Shown: positions 16,651-25,191 of the stretch, piece by piece
Layout: the number at the start of each line of letters is the position of its first letter
Numbering within the stretch: the first letter of the stretch is position 1
Made by a program: the position numbers and the translations under genes
NCBI GenBank assembly: GCA_016222905.1
Contig: JACRPZ010000055.1
Coordinates: 1-62,085, forward strand
Length of the DNA stretch: 62,085 bases
DNA from: Nitrospirota bacterium
GTDB lineage: Bacteria; Nitrospirota; Thermodesulfovibrionia; UBA6902
Reading direction: 5' to 3'
Notes under the pieces: generated by a model
What the model saw: only the letters and a program-made list of their open reading frames with translations
Told to the model about the DNA's origin: nothing
The model's database searches: none

Positions 16651-17580
16651 ATGAAAGAACTATTTTATTCAGAACCTGTTGATTCAGTATTGGAACTTAT
16701 CGGCAACACGCCGCTGGTGAGAATAAACAAAATGCTCAAAGAGGGCTCCGCGGAGATATATGCGAAAGTGGAGCTCTTTAATCCCTGCGGTTCCATTAAG
16801 GACAGGATATGCTGCGCAATGATAGAGGCAGCGGAAAGAGCCGGCAAGATCAAACCCGGCGATACCATTGTCGAGCCGACATCGGGAAATACAGGAATAG
16901 GGCTTGCCTTTGTCTGCGCGTCAAAGGGATACAATCTTGTCCTTACAATGCCTGAAACAATGAGCGTTGAGCGGAGGAACATGCTGAGAGCCTTTGGCGC
17001 GGAGCTGATACTGACTCCGGGAGATACGGATATGAGAGGTGCGGTTGAAAAAGCGCAGGAGCTTGCAGATGAGAGAGGATATTTCCAGCCGCAGCAGTTC
17101 AGGAATCCTGCGAACCCTGAGGCCCACAGAAGAAGCACGGCAAAGGAGATCATTAAACAGACGAAGCGTCTTGAAGCTTTTGTCGCAGGAGTCGGCACAG
17201 GCGGGACGATAACGGGCGTCGGCGAGATTCTTAAAGAGGAGCTTGGAAACGATATCAAGATAGTGGCCGTTGAGCCTGAAAAAAGCCCTGTCTTGTCAGG
17301 GGGAGAGCCGGGACTTCATGAGATTCAGGGAATAGGAGCAGGGTTTGTTCCTGAGATACTCAATAAAAATATTATAGACGAGATTATAAGGGTCTCTGAT
17401 AAAGATGCTTATAAAACTGCAGGCAGGCTCATTAGAGAAGAGGGGATCCTGTGCGGCATCTCTTCAGGCGCCAATCTTTTTGCGGCAATGAGCGTGGCTG
17501 AAGAACTCGGGAATGGCAAAAAAGTTGTTGTTGTTTTTCCTGATACAGGGGAGAGGTATCTCAGCACGAGACTGTTTTAA
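16651..17580 (+). CDS. cysK: Cysteine synthase A (O-acetylserine sulfhydrylase)
   Basis: PLP enzyme making cysteine from O-acetylserine and sulfide. The 309-residue protein has GNTPLVRI, the PLP lysine in [10 protein letters not shown], the substrate loop [10 protein letters not shown], the phosphate-binding GTGGTITG and C-terminal GISSGAN with the PLP-pyridine serine. It is followed 8 bases later by a second cysteine synthase-like gene. CysK rather than cystathionine beta-synthase is favoured because it lacks a haem or CBS domain. Confidence 0.9.
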   Translation: MKELFYSEPVDSVLELIGNTPLVRINKMLKEGSAEIYAKVELFNPCGSIKDRICCAMIEAAERAGKIKPGDTIVEPTSGNTGIGLAFVCASKGYNLVLTMPETMSVERRNMLRAFGAELILTPGDTDMRGAVEKAQELADERGYFQPQQFRNPANPEAHRRSTAKEIIKQTKRLEAFVAGVGTGGTITGVGEILKEELGNDIKIVAVEPEKSPVLSGGEPGLHEIQGIGAGFVPEILNKNIIDEIIRVSDKDAYKTAGRLIREEGILCGISSGANLFAAMSVAEELGNGKKVVVVFPDTGERYLSTRLF

Positions 17581-17588
17581 GTTTTCTT

Positions 17589-18500
17589 ATGAAGATCATA
17601 GAGACGGTTGACGACAACATTCTGCATACTATAGGCAAGACGCCGCTTCTCCGTCTTAAAGCCGTCACGGAAGGGATCAGCAAGGATGTAACTATCTACG
17701 CAAAACTTGAGCGGCATAATCCGGGCGGCTCGGTCAAGGACCGCGCGGCTTTTCAGATGATAAAGGATGCGGAAGATGCGGGGCTCCTCACAAAGGACAA
17801 GATCATACTTGATTCCACATCAGGCAATACCGGCATTGCGTACGCGATGATCTCAGCGGTCAAGGGGTACAGGCTTAAGATCGTCCTCCCTGAGAACGCA
17901 AGCTTGGAGAGGAAGAAGATAATCGCAGGGTTTGGTGCTGAGATCGTGTATTCCAGCCCTTTTGAGGGAGCTGACGGAGCTATCAGAATGGCAAAGAAGA
18001 TATACAACGAATCCCCCGGCAAGTACTTTATGCCTGATCAATATAATAATCCCTCCAATCCGAAGGCGCACTATCTCACAACAGGCCCTGAAATTTTAGA
18101 GCAGACAAAGAGAAGGATAACCCATTTTATAGCAGGCGTTGGGACAGGCGGAACAATCATGGGAACCGGAAGGGCATTGAAGGAGTTTGATCCTCGGATA
18201 AAGGTAATAGCTGTCCAGCCTGACGACGCAATGCACGGGCTTGAAGGGCTTAAGTATATGGAGAGTTCAATCGTGCCGGGAATCTTTGATCAGCGCTTTC
18301 CTGATGAAACAATATATGTAAATACTGACAAGGCTTATGATATGGTGAAGAAATTGGCAACGGTCGAGGGGCTGGCGGTCGGACATTCTTCAGGCGCGGC
18401 TGTTGTCGCAGCACTTCAGGTTGCTCAAAGCCTGAAAGAAGGGGTCATCGTGACCATATTCCCGGATGGAGGGGACAGGTATTTGAGCCATAGGATATGA
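17589..18500 (+). CDS. Second cysteine synthase, CysK/CysM-like
   Basis: A 303-residue PLP-dependent fold-type II enzyme paralogous to its upstream neighbour. It has GKTPLLRL, PLP lysine in GGSVKDRAA, STSGNTGIAYA, GTGGTIMG and GHSSGAAVVA. Residues differ enough from the neighbour to suggest another donor or sulfur source: CysM-type enzymes can use thiosulfate or O-phosphoserine. The exact substrate cannot be read here. It is co-directional with cysK and the CBS protein; a strong promoter begins directly after its stop. Confidence 0.82.
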   Translation: MKIIETVDDNILHTIGKTPLLRLKAVTEGISKDVTIYAKLERHNPGGSVKDRAAFQMIKDAEDAGLLTKDKIILDSTSGNTGIAYAMISAVKGYRLKIVLPENASLERKKIIAGFGAEIVYSSPFEGADGAIRMAKKIYNESPGKYFMPDQYNNPSNPKAHYLTTGPEILEQTKRRITHFIAGVGTGGTIMGTGRALKEFDPRIKVIAVQPDDAMHGLEGLKYMESSIVPGIFDQRFPDETIYVNTDKAYDMVKKLATVEGLAVGHSSGAAVVAALQVAQSLKEGVIVTIFPDGGDRYLSHRI

Positions 18501-18511
18501 GTCACCTGAGT

Positions 18512-18540
18512 TTGATTATACTGTTGAATTTGAATATAAT
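18512..18540 (+). promoter_or_regulatory. Strong sigma70-type promoter for the CBS protein gene
   Basis: TTGATT at 18512-18517, a 17-base spacer, and a perfect TATAAT at 18535-18540. The CBS gene starts at 18575 behind an AAGGAGG ribosome binding site. Confidence 0.65.
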
Positions 18541-18574
18541 TTTATAGTTAGCTGATAAAGGAGGAGATGATATC

Positions 18575-19009
18575 ATGAAGACCGTCAGGGACATCTTGAA
18601 GAAAAAGGGCAGTGACGCATATTCAATTTCACCGCAGGCAACTGTATACGAGGCGCTTCAGGTAATGGCTGACAAGAACATAGGGGCTGTGCTCGTTATT
18701 GAGAAAGGCAAACTCGTAGGCATCTTCTCTGAACGTGATTATGCCAGAAAGGTGATCCTCAAAGGCAAGGCTTCAAAGGAGACGCTGGTCAGCGATTTGA
18801 TGACAAAAAATATATTATATGTCAGCCCGGATAAAAACGTTGAAGACTGTATGTTTCTGATGACGACCAAACACGTGCGCCATCTGCCCGTGATGGAGGA
18901 TGACCGGCTGGAAGGCATTATCAGCATTAATGATGTGGTGAAGATTATCATCTCCGAGCAGAAGTTCGCCATTGATACGCTTGAGAAGTATATGCAAAGC
19001 AGTCTGTAA
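18575..19009 (+). CDS. CBS-domain pair protein
   Basis: A 144-residue cytoplasmic protein made of two CBS motifs: VYEALQVMADKNIGAVLVIE with GIFSERDYARKV, and VEDCMFLMTTKHVRHLPVME with GIISINDVVKIII. Such stand-alone pairs bind adenosyl ligands (AMP, ATP, SAM) and regulate a partner by binding. It has its own promoter, so its position after the cysteine synthases does not prove a link. The target protein is unknown. Confidence 0.9.
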   Translation: MKTVRDILKKKGSDAYSISPQATVYEALQVMADKNIGAVLVIEKGKLVGIFSERDYARKVILKGKASKETLVSDLMTKNILYVSPDKNVEDCMFLMTTKHVRHLPVMEDDRLEGIISINDVVKIIISEQKFAIDTLEKYMQSSL

Positions 19010-19077
19010 TTTTTTAGGACAATTTAATCATAAGCTATTGTTTATTATGTTCGTGAAAAACAAAACGGCTCATGGGT

Positions 19078-19308
19078 TTATTGCTTAAGATTACGAGCTT
19101 CGGAACGAAATGATAAAAAAATACGTCGTATTCCCAATATAATTCCACCGCAGCCAAGACCAATAAGGAAAAGAATTAATAAAAAAGATATGAACCAGCT
19201 TTCTGCCTTTGCCCGAAGTATCAAATAGAGAAATAGCAGGAAGATTCCGGTTATTAACAAGAATAAACCGCCCAATATGTCCAAAACTCTTTTCAATAGA
19301 TTCTTCAT
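19078..19308 (-). CDS. Small two-helix membrane protein, unknown
   Basis: A 76-residue protein with two hydrophobic stretches (about 10-31 and 38-62) joined by a short basic loop, and a basic C-terminus. It starts 13 bases after the ubiE stop on the same strand, so it is probably its operon partner. Base composition is more AT-rich than the neighbouring enzymes. I recognise no family. Its regular membrane topology and operon position support it as a real gene. Confidence 0.5.
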   Translation of the reverse strand: MKNLLKRVLDILGGLFLLITGIFLLFLYLILRAKAESWFISFLLILFLIGLGCGGIILGIRRIFLSFRSEARNLKQ

Positions 19309-19321
19309 TTTATTGCCTATT

Positions 19322-20044
19322 CTATTTTGTCCCTACATGCACGGCTGCAATGCCAAGTGTTAATTTGTAATATCTAACATCCTTAAGCCCTGTTTCTTCC
19401 ATCGTTTTTTTAAGCTCTTCAGGCGATGGGAAGGCAAGCATGGATTCAGGAAGATATTTATACGCGCCCTTTTTGCCTGAGATGACTTCGCCGATAAAGG
19501 GGAGGACTTTTGAAATATAAAAGCGATAGAACGGCTTGATTATACGGTTCTGCACTGTTGTGAATTCCAGTATCACGACCCTGCCGCCATTTTTCACAAC
19601 TCTGCCCATCTCGCTGATGCCCTTTTTGTAATCCTGCACATTCCTGATCCCGAACGCGATTATCGAACCGTCAAAGGTGTTCTCCTCAAACGGCAAAGCG
19701 GTCGCATCGCCAAAACTCATATCTATCCTCTCGCCAAGGCCGGCATTGCTGACCTTCACCTTTCCAATCTCTAACATACCCTCGCTAAAATCAACTCCAT
19801 TCACCTTTGAGCCAGGAATACTTCTGACTATCTCCAGCGCCACATCACCAGTGCCGGTTGCAACATCGAGGTAACGGGCGTTATCAGATTTCGGGAGCTG
19901 GCTGATCGCAAACCTCCTCCAGCGCTTGTCTATCCCAAGACTCAAAACCATGTTCAGAAAGTCATAGCGATGGGCTATGGTCGTGAACATCGTCTGTATC
20001 TTTACAGGGTCTTTTGCTGATTTGTCCATTTTGTTATTAATCAT
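19322..20044 (-). CDS. ubiE: Demethylmenaquinone methyltransferase (UbiE/MenG)
   Basis: SAM-dependent C-methylation in menaquinone synthesis (also ubiquinone in some bacteria). Motifs: HRYDFLNMVLSLGIDKRWR, SAM site LDVATGTGDVALEI, DFSEGMLEIG and AFGIRNVQDY. The frame is open up to 20179, but those upstream 45 residues are translated from a GTCATTCCCG-type repeat and are not homologous to the family. I place the start at the ATG at 20044, giving MINNKMDKSAKDPVKIQTMF. A CAAGAGG box 11 bases upstream of this ATG lies inside the terminal repeat of the adjacent element. An ATG at 20029 is the alternative. Confidence 0.9.
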   Translation of the reverse strand: MINNKMDKSAKDPVKIQTMFTTIAHRYDFLNMVLSLGIDKRWRRFAISQLPKSDNARYLDVATGTGDVALEIVRSIPGSKVNGVDFSEGMLEIGKVKVSNAGLGERIDMSFGDATALPFEENTFDGSIIAFGIRNVQDYKKGISEMGRVVKNGGRVVILEFTTVQNRIIKPFYRFYISKVLPFIGEVISGKKGAYKYLPESMLAFPSPEELKKTMEETGLKDVRYYKLTLGIAAVHVGTK

Positions 20045-20053
20045 TAATAGATA

Positions 20054-20185
20054 AGCCTCTTGCAAAACGTATTGTTTATCTGTCATTCCCGTGAAAACGG
20101 GAATCCAGAAGTCTTTTTTTTTAAAGAAGACTGGATTCCCGATAAAGACCTCGGGAATGACAAACTTAGACTTTTGCAAGAGCCT
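20054..20185. repeat. MITE-like element with AGSCTCTTGCAAAA terminal repeats around a GTCATTCCCG hairpin
   Basis: The outer inverted repeat is AGCCTCTTGCAAAA (20054-20067) against the reverse complement of 20172-20185, matching at 13 of 14 positions. Inside lies TGTCATTCCCG...CGGGAATGACA (20081-20162) with arms GAATCCAG.AGTC and GACT.GGATTC. It has no coding capacity. It sits immediately upstream of ubiE and produces its false N-terminal extension. Confidence 0.8.
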
Positions 20186-20258
20186 AAGGCTCTAAATATT
20201 ATGTCATAAGGTGTGAAATGAGTTTAAAATACAGGCGTCAGCATGTCAATGTCTTAGG

Positions 20259-20287
20259 TTGTATTTTGCCATTTACACTACTATAAT
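20259..20287 (+). promoter_or_regulatory. Probable promoter for the GspG-fusion gene
   Basis: TTGTAT at 20259-20264, a 17-base spacer, and TATAAT at 20282-20287. The proposed ATG is at 20337, giving a leader of about 43 bases without a clear ribosome binding site. Confidence 0.5.
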
Positions 20288-20336
20288 TGTCTTAATCCAG
20301 CAAATAAGACACGTCATAGATTAATTGTTAGACTTT

Positions 20337-21152
20337 ATGAGAATAATTAGACATGATAATTACCTGCAATCTGTAAGAACAGTTTTCCTGTTTGCCATGT
20401 TTCTTATTTTGCCAGGAGTCTCTTTTGCCAATCCCATCGTTGCAGGTGTATATGGGCGTGCAGGTCTTGAGCTATACCTCTTTATCCCTACAATCATAAT
20501 TGAATACGTAATAATCCTTCTTCTCCTAAGGCTGCCTATCAAACTTCGTCTCTTAGGCGGGGTAATCCGAATCCATCTTATCACTTATCCTCTTACTGTG
20601 TTCGCCGGAGTCTTCGCTTGGTACCTTGCCGAAGCGATTCCTCTTCTTATTGAGCCAGAGTATTATATAAGATTATTTGGTAAATACCAGAAACGAGGGT
20701 TACTGATTGAAATGCCAAACGAAAGAAAAGTTTGGCGCACTGTAATAATCGCAAATTTGGTAACATTTGCATTGGGACTGTTGATAACATCATACCTGCA
20801 AGATCATCAAGAATTAACCCATCATGTTAAGGCTAATCAGATGGCAGCCTATGCACAGATTGAGCTTTTAAGTGAAGCTCTTGATAAATACAAGAAAGAT
20901 GTTGGTCATTATCCATCAACCGTAGAAGGACTTAATGCTCTTCTAATTAACCCTGGTGTTATAGGATGGAATGGGCCATATTTGAAAAAAATATTTATTC
21001 CTAATGACCCATGGTTGATGCCGTATCAATATAGGTCACCCGGAGTACATGCTGATTATGATCTCTTTTCATATGGCGCGGATAAAGCGCCCAGCGGGGA
21101 AGGATTTGGTAAAGACATAACAAGTTGGGATGAAAAGAAGGGAAGTAATTAG
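20337..21152 (+). CDS. Multi-pass membrane protein with C-terminal GspG-type pseudopilin domain
   Basis: About 271 residues. The N-terminal half has four hydrophobic segments (about 13-30, 43-66, 78-100 and 134-153). The C-terminal part (about 165-265) is clearly the soluble domain of type II secretion major pseudopilin GspG: AQIELLSEALDKYKKDVGHYPS, then NGPYLKK, IPNDPW, YQYRSPG and the calcium-loop region ADYDLFSYGAD. A true GspG has one N-terminal helix after a prepilin peptidase site; none is visible here. So the domain is displayed on a membrane anchor, a rare arrangement. A TTG at 20325 would add four residues. No other type II secretion gene is nearby. Confidence 0.8.
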   Translation: MRIIRHDNYLQSVRTVFLFAMFLILPGVSFANPIVAGVYGRAGLELYLFIPTIIIEYVIILLLLRLPIKLRLLGGVIRIHLITYPLTVFAGVFAWYLAEAIPLLIEPEYYIRLFGKYQKRGLLIEMPNERKVWRTVIIANLVTFALGLLITSYLQDHQELTHHVKANQMAAYAQIELLSEALDKYKKDVGHYPSTVEGLNALLINPGVIGWNGPYLKKIFIPNDPWLMPYQYRSPGVHADYDLFSYGADKAPSGEGFGKDITSWDEKKGSN

Positions 21153-21186
21153 CCGCACAAAATCAGAAAAAAACCATCTTCGCGGT

Positions 21187-21216
21187 TTGAAACTTAGCAT
21201 CATCATAGCGTATCAT
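21187..21216 (+). promoter_or_regulatory. Probable promoter for the MetE-like gene (leaderless)
   Basis: TTGAAA at 21187-21192 and TATCAT at 21211-21216 with an 18-base spacer. The ATG at 21222 is only 5 bases after the -10 box, so the transcript would start at about the initiation codon. Confidence 0.45.
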
Positions 21217-21221
21217 TAGTG

Positions 21222-22235
21222 ATGTTAAAGAGCTTCAGTACAACAGGTATAGGCAGTCTGCCGCATTCTGACCCTGAGGAGGCGTGCAGGGTTATTTTTG
21301 ATTCCATAGATATACCTTTCTGGCCCCAGCTTCCGCACAGGAGCTTCCTTGAACTTATGACTCCGCAATATTTAGAGGGGTTTCCGTTCGCGCGGGTAGA
21401 AGGGGAGCATATACATGTAGTCAAAGCTGAGGAAGAGGCGTTAACGTCATTCTATGAAGCGATTGCGGCCAAAACCGGTTTCTCTATTACGGAAGAGCGC
21501 GCCGCTGGATTGTATAAATTTATTGATATTCTTAAAAAAAACAAGCAGAAGCTTGATACTGTAAAAGGGCATATTACAGGGCCGCTTACTTTTACGTTAA
21601 GCCTGACAGACGAACAGAAACGTCCTATCTTCTTTGATGATGAACTGCGCGAGCTTTCGCTTGAACTGCTAAAGGGCAAGGCGAGCTGGCAGATTGAACA
21701 GCTTAAACCTTATGCTGACAATGTGCTGATCTTTATTGATGAACCGATCCTCTCGGCAATCGGGACATCCTCTTATTTGGGAGTAAGCAATGCTGAGGCT
21801 TCAAGGATGCTTACGGAGATTGTAAAGCATATCAAGACATGCGGCGGTATAGCGGGAATCCACTGCTGCGGCAAGGCTGACTGGCCGCTGATACTCTCTT
21901 CCGGCATTGACGTCTTTAATTTTGACGCATATTTTTACTGGGACACACTTGGAATATATCCTGAAGAAATAAAATCGTTCATAAACAATGGCGGTTTTAT
22001 TGCATGGGGAGTGGTCCCTACAAGCGACATCATAAGAGGCGTGACACTTGAGGGTTTATGCGAACAGCTTGAAAGGGGTTTGACCTCGCTTGAAAAGATC
22101 GGCGTGCCGCGCGAAAAACTGAGGCGGCAGTCTTTATTGACTCCCTCCTGCGGCACTGGCTCTCTGGAGATTAAAGACGCGCTGAGGGTGTTCTCTCTGC
22201 TAAAGGGGTTACGAGATAAATATGTCACGAGTTAA
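21222..22235 (+). CDS. UROD/MetE-like protein
   Basis: A 337-residue protein beginning FSTTGIGSLPHSDPEEACR, the N-terminal signature of stand-alone MetE-like methyltransferase domains. HxC-type zinc ligands are suggested by GIHCCGKADW, with a third cysteine in TPSCGTG near the C-terminus. These proteins share the barrel of cobalamin-independent methionine synthase and uroporphyrinogen decarboxylase. In anaerobes, short MetE-like proteins may methylate homocysteine from a corrinoid or other donor; the substrate here is not certain. It overlaps tmk by 14 bases. GTG at 21219 is an alternative start. Confidence 0.8.
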   Translation: MLKSFSTTGIGSLPHSDPEEACRVIFDSIDIPFWPQLPHRSFLELMTPQYLEGFPFARVEGEHIHVVKAEEEALTSFYEAIAAKTGFSITEERAAGLYKFIDILKKNKQKLDTVKGHITGPLTFTLSLTDEQKRPIFFDDELRELSLELLKGKASWQIEQLKPYADNVLIFIDEPILSAIGTSSYLGVSNAEASRMLTEIVKHIKTCGGIAGIHCCGKADWPLILSSGIDVFNFDAYFYWDTLGIYPEEIKSFINNGGFIAWGVVPTSDIIRGVTLEGLCEQLERGLTSLEKIGVPREKLRRQSLLTPSCGTGSLEIKDALRVFSLLKGLRDKYVTS

Positions 22236-22845
22236 AGGTTTCATATCTTTTGAAGGTATAGAAGGTTCCGGCAAAAGCACTCAGGTAAAACTCCTTACCG
22301 GCTACCTCCGCACAAAAGGGCACACCGTCATTGAAACCGTTGAGCCGGGCGGGACAAAGATTGGAACCAAGATAAGGAACTTGCTCCTTGAACCCGAAAA
22401 CCACATGGACCCGCTTACCGAGCTTCTTTTGTACTACGCATCGCGGGCGCAGCATGTGAGAGAAGTGATATATCCGGCGATACTCAACAATACGGTTGTC
22501 ATAACAGATCGTTTTACGGATTCAACAGTCGCGTATCAGGGTTACGCAAGGGGTCTGGACTTGTCGTTTATAAACGCCCTTGACGAAATCGTGGTTCCGG
22601 ATATGAAGCCGTTCCTCACCTTCCTGCTCGACCTTGATGTTGAGGAAGGGCTGAGAAGAAACAGACAAGCTCAGAAAGAGGACAGGTTTGAACTGGAGAC
22701 TATAGAATTTCATACGAGCGTCAGGAGCGCTTTTCTTCAGATTGCCAAAGAAGAGCCTGAAAGGGTCAAGATAATTGACGCATCAAAGAGCGCTGAGGAA
22801 GTCAGCATGGAGATAATTAAAGTATTAGAGGAATCATGGCGCTAA
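22222..22845 (+). CDS. tmk: Thymidylate kinase
   Basis: Phosphorylates dTMP to dTDP for DNA synthesis. The 207-residue protein has the P-loop FEGIEGSGKST, the DRFTDSTVAYQGYARG segment (DRY/H-type motif) and the lid region RRNRQAQKEDRFE. It overlaps the MetE-like gene upstream and holB downstream (10 bases), so the three are translationally linked. The tmk-holB-ricT order is common in bacteria. Confidence 0.94.
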   Translation: MSRVKGFISFEGIEGSGKSTQVKLLTGYLRTKGHTVIETVEPGGTKIGTKIRNLLLEPENHMDPLTELLLYYASRAQHVREVIYPAILNNTVVITDRFTDSTVAYQGYARGLDLSFINALDEIVVPDMKPFLTFLLDLDVEEGLRRNRQAQKEDRFELETIEFHTSVRSAFLQIAKEEPERVKIIDASKSAEEVSMEIIKVLEESWR

Positions 22846-23894
22846 AAGATATCATCGGCCAGGAAAAGGCATTGAATATATTAAGGGGCTGCGTTAGAAA
22901 AGGGCGTATTCCTCACGCGCTTTTATTTGCCGGCGATGACGGCATCGGGAAAAAACTGACAGCTATAAACTTTGCAAAGACGCTCAACTGTCTTAATGTT
23001 GAGAATTCAGACTCCAGCGTGAAAAGTGATGGTCTCTTTGAAGAAACCGAACTCCAAACTCCAAACTCTAAACCCCAGATTGACGCCTGCGATCAATGTC
23101 CGTCCTGCAAAAAGATAGAGAAGGGAAATCATCCTGATGTCTTTATTGTCGGGCCGGAAGGCGACGGAGATCAGATAAAAGTTGATGCGATACGCCAGCT
23201 TGAAGAATCTTTGTCGTATAAACCCTTTGAGGGGGAGTATAAGATAGCCATAATAGACAATGCGGAGAAGATGAATCAGTCAACGGCAAACGCATTTCTG
23301 GCCACGCTTGAGTCGCCGCCTGCTCACAGCATCCTGATCATGGTCTCATCCAGGCCTGAGATGCTTCTTTCAACTATCCGGTCAAGATGTCAAAGGATAA
23401 ACTTCTCTCCATTGCCCGTTGAGGTTATGGGGAAACTGCTTGAAGAAAGGCTGAAAGGGCTTGGTCATGAACAGGCGATGCTTTTGAGCATACTATCAGG
23501 CGGGAAATTAGGTTATGCCCTGGATGAAGACCTGATTGAAGCGAGAGACAGGTCATTTGATGAATTTAAAGATATGCTCGTGAATCCTGAAACAGAGGTT
23601 TGGGAGGACAAAGGCAGCATGGAGAGGTGGTTTGACTGGGCCCAGCTCCTGCTCCGTGATGCTGCTGTCTTCAGAGCAACGGGACGGACAGACCTCCTGA
23701 TAAATCAGGACAAGGAAAATGAGATAAAAGAGATGTCGAAAAAAGCTGCTCTAAAAGATATACTAAAATTAGCCGGAGAACTTCACAGGATACGGAGGCT
23801 GCTGAACTTTAATTTAAATAAACAGCTTACGCTGAATCATACGAGCCTCCTGCTCAGGAAGACGTTAGGCGGGACGGCTTATAAAAACTCCTGA
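22836..23894 (+). CDS. holB: DNA polymerase III subunit delta' (clamp loader)
   Basis: A 352-residue AAA+ clamp-loader subunit. It has IIGQEKALNILRG, the degenerate P-loop FAGDDGIGKK (Lys replaces Ser/Thr, usual for delta'), a zinc-binding cysteine cluster CDQCPSCKKIEKGNHPDV, the sensor region NAFLATLESPP and SRCQRINFSPLP. Residues about 55-80 contain a low-complexity insertion rich in Ser, Asn and Pro. The gene overlaps tmk by 10 bases and precedes ricT. Confidence 0.9.
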   Translation: MALKDIIGQEKALNILRGCVRKGRIPHALLFAGDDGIGKKLTAINFAKTLNCLNVENSDSSVKSDGLFEETELQTPNSKPQIDACDQCPSCKKIEKGNHPDVFIVGPEGDGDQIKVDAIRQLEESLSYKPFEGEYKIAIIDNAEKMNQSTANAFLATLESPPAHSILIMVSSRPEMLLSTIRSRCQRINFSPLPVEVMGKLLEERLKGLGHEQAMLLSILSGGKLGYALDEDLIEARDRSFDEFKDMLVNPETEVWEDKGSMERWFDWAQLLLRDAAVFRATGRTDLLINQDKENEIKEMSKKAALKDILKLAGELHRIRRLLNFNLNKQLTLNHTSLLLRKTLGGTAYKNS

Positions 23895-23967
23895 CATTTT
23901 TTTATTTATTTCAGCCGCCTCTTCGTCAATCTAATCAAATACTGCGCAAAGGATATTAATAACAGAA

Positions 23968-25032
23968 ATGAATAATGAATCAGAAACTTTAAATGACGAT
24001 AAGCCCGGGAAAGAACTCTCCGCTATAGGCGTTAGGTTTAAATCATGCGGCAAGATATACAATTTTCAGATAGGGGATATTGACGTGCCTCCCGGCACAT
24101 GGGTTATTGTTGAGTCTGATATGGGAATGAGCATAGGTGTTGTTGCAAGACCGAAGCGCGTTGTTGAGAATACGGAACAGCCCCTGAAGAAAGTTTTGAG
24201 AATCGCCTCTGATGAGGATATTGAGGCCCACAAGAGCAATAAGGCATTCATAGATGAAGCAAAAGCCTTCTGCGCTGAAAAAGCAAAAAGTCGCGGCCTT
24301 TCGATGAAGATTGTATCTGCCGAAACCACGCTCGACAGGAAACGGCTCATCTTTTACTTTACCGCCGACGGAAGGATAGATTTCCGGGAACTTGTAAGAG
24401 ACCTTGCGGCAAAATTCAAGACCCGAATTGAGATGAGACAGATAGGGGTCAGAGATGAGGTTAAACTTATCGGAGGAATCGGCGTATGCGGCAGAGAAAC
24501 ATGCTGCAGCAGTTTTCTTACATCATTTGAGCCTGTTTCAATAAGGATGGCCAAAAAACAGGAACTCTCGATCAGCCAGGGAAAACTATCCGGTGTTTGC
24601 GGCCGTTTAATGTGCTGTCTTGGTTATGAGTATGATGAGTTTCTTGAATCCAAGAAGGGGGAGAAAGTCGTGATGGTAAAGGAGGACGCCTTTGACAAGG
24701 ACATGGAACTTGATGCTTCAGACGCTCTCCCCGATGAAAAGCCGATGCAGCCTTCTGAATGTTTATGCAAGAGTAATATATGCCCTGCCGGTAAAAAAGC
24801 AGCAGAGGCATCCTCCTCTGAGAAAGCTGCGAAAGAAAGGCCGGAAGGTTTAAGACATGGCAAGAAAAGGAGAGATGCTGGGGAAAAGCCTCATCATGTA
24901 AAGCCGGATGAGAAGCAGAAGAAGGCAGGCAATGCCTTCAGCAAACGCAGAAAATTCTGGAAGAAGAAAAAGATGCAGAACAAAGAAGTTAAAGACAAAC
25001 CGGCTAATTCGTCAAATACGCAGTCTTCTTAG
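23968..25032 (+). CDS. ricT: PSP1-domain protein, RicT/YaaT-like
   Basis: A 354-residue protein with the PSP1 domain (about 10-235). Key segments are LIGGIGVCGRETCCSSFL and KLSGVCGRLMCCLGYEYD, whose conserved cysteines bind iron-sulfur clusters in the Ric (YmcA-YlbF-YaaT) complex of Bacillus. In that organism the complex promotes mRNA processing and development. Here the usual partners are not adjacent; the tmk-holB-ricT-metG order is conserved in many phyla. The C-terminal 110 residues are unusual: a further Cys pair (CLCKSNICPAG) followed by a highly basic Lys-rich tail. Confidence 0.85.
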   Translation: MNNESETLNDDKPGKELSAIGVRFKSCGKIYNFQIGDIDVPPGTWVIVESDMGMSIGVVARPKRVVENTEQPLKKVLRIASDEDIEAHKSNKAFIDEAKAFCAEKAKSRGLSMKIVSAETTLDRKRLIFYFTADGRIDFRELVRDLAAKFKTRIEMRQIGVRDEVKLIGGIGVCGRETCCSSFLTSFEPVSIRMAKKQELSISQGKLSGVCGRLMCCLGYEYDEFLESKKGEKVVMVKEDAFDKDMELDASDALPDEKPMQPSECLCKSNICPAGKKAAEASSSEKAAKERPEGLRHGKKRRDAGEKPHHVKPDEKQKKAGNAFSKRRKFWKKKKMQNKEVKDKPANSSNTQSS

Positions 25033-25068
25033 TTTATTGAATGTTGTAAATGAAATATCCTATGTAGC

Positions 25069-25133
25069 GTCATTCCCGCGAAAGCAGGAATCCAGTCTTT
25101 AGTCTCTGGATTCCGGGTCAAGCCCGGAATGAC
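25069..25133. repeat. GTCATTCCCG-type dispersed hairpin repeat (copy 2)
   Basis: GTCATTCCCGCG...GGAATCCAG faces CTGGATTCCGGG...CCCGGAATGAC, an inverted repeat of about 65 bp. It shares sequence with the inner part of the element at 20054-20185. It lies between ricT and metG. Weak outer repeats AATATCCTATG/GATAGGACATT flank it. Confidence 0.8.
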
Positions 25134-25191
25134 AAAATTTGCGGATAGGACATTATTTATGAGTGAATCAATAGCTAACTGATAATCACCA

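Noticed and set aside
20045-20179. Upstream extension of ubiE (45 residues)
   Set aside because: Translated from the MITE-like repeat; UbiE homology begins only after the ATG at 20044.
23894-23967. Possible selenoprotein by TGA read-through at gene ends such as holB and ccdA
   Set aside because: Sequence after the TGA stops shows no continued homology and no SECIS-like hairpin.
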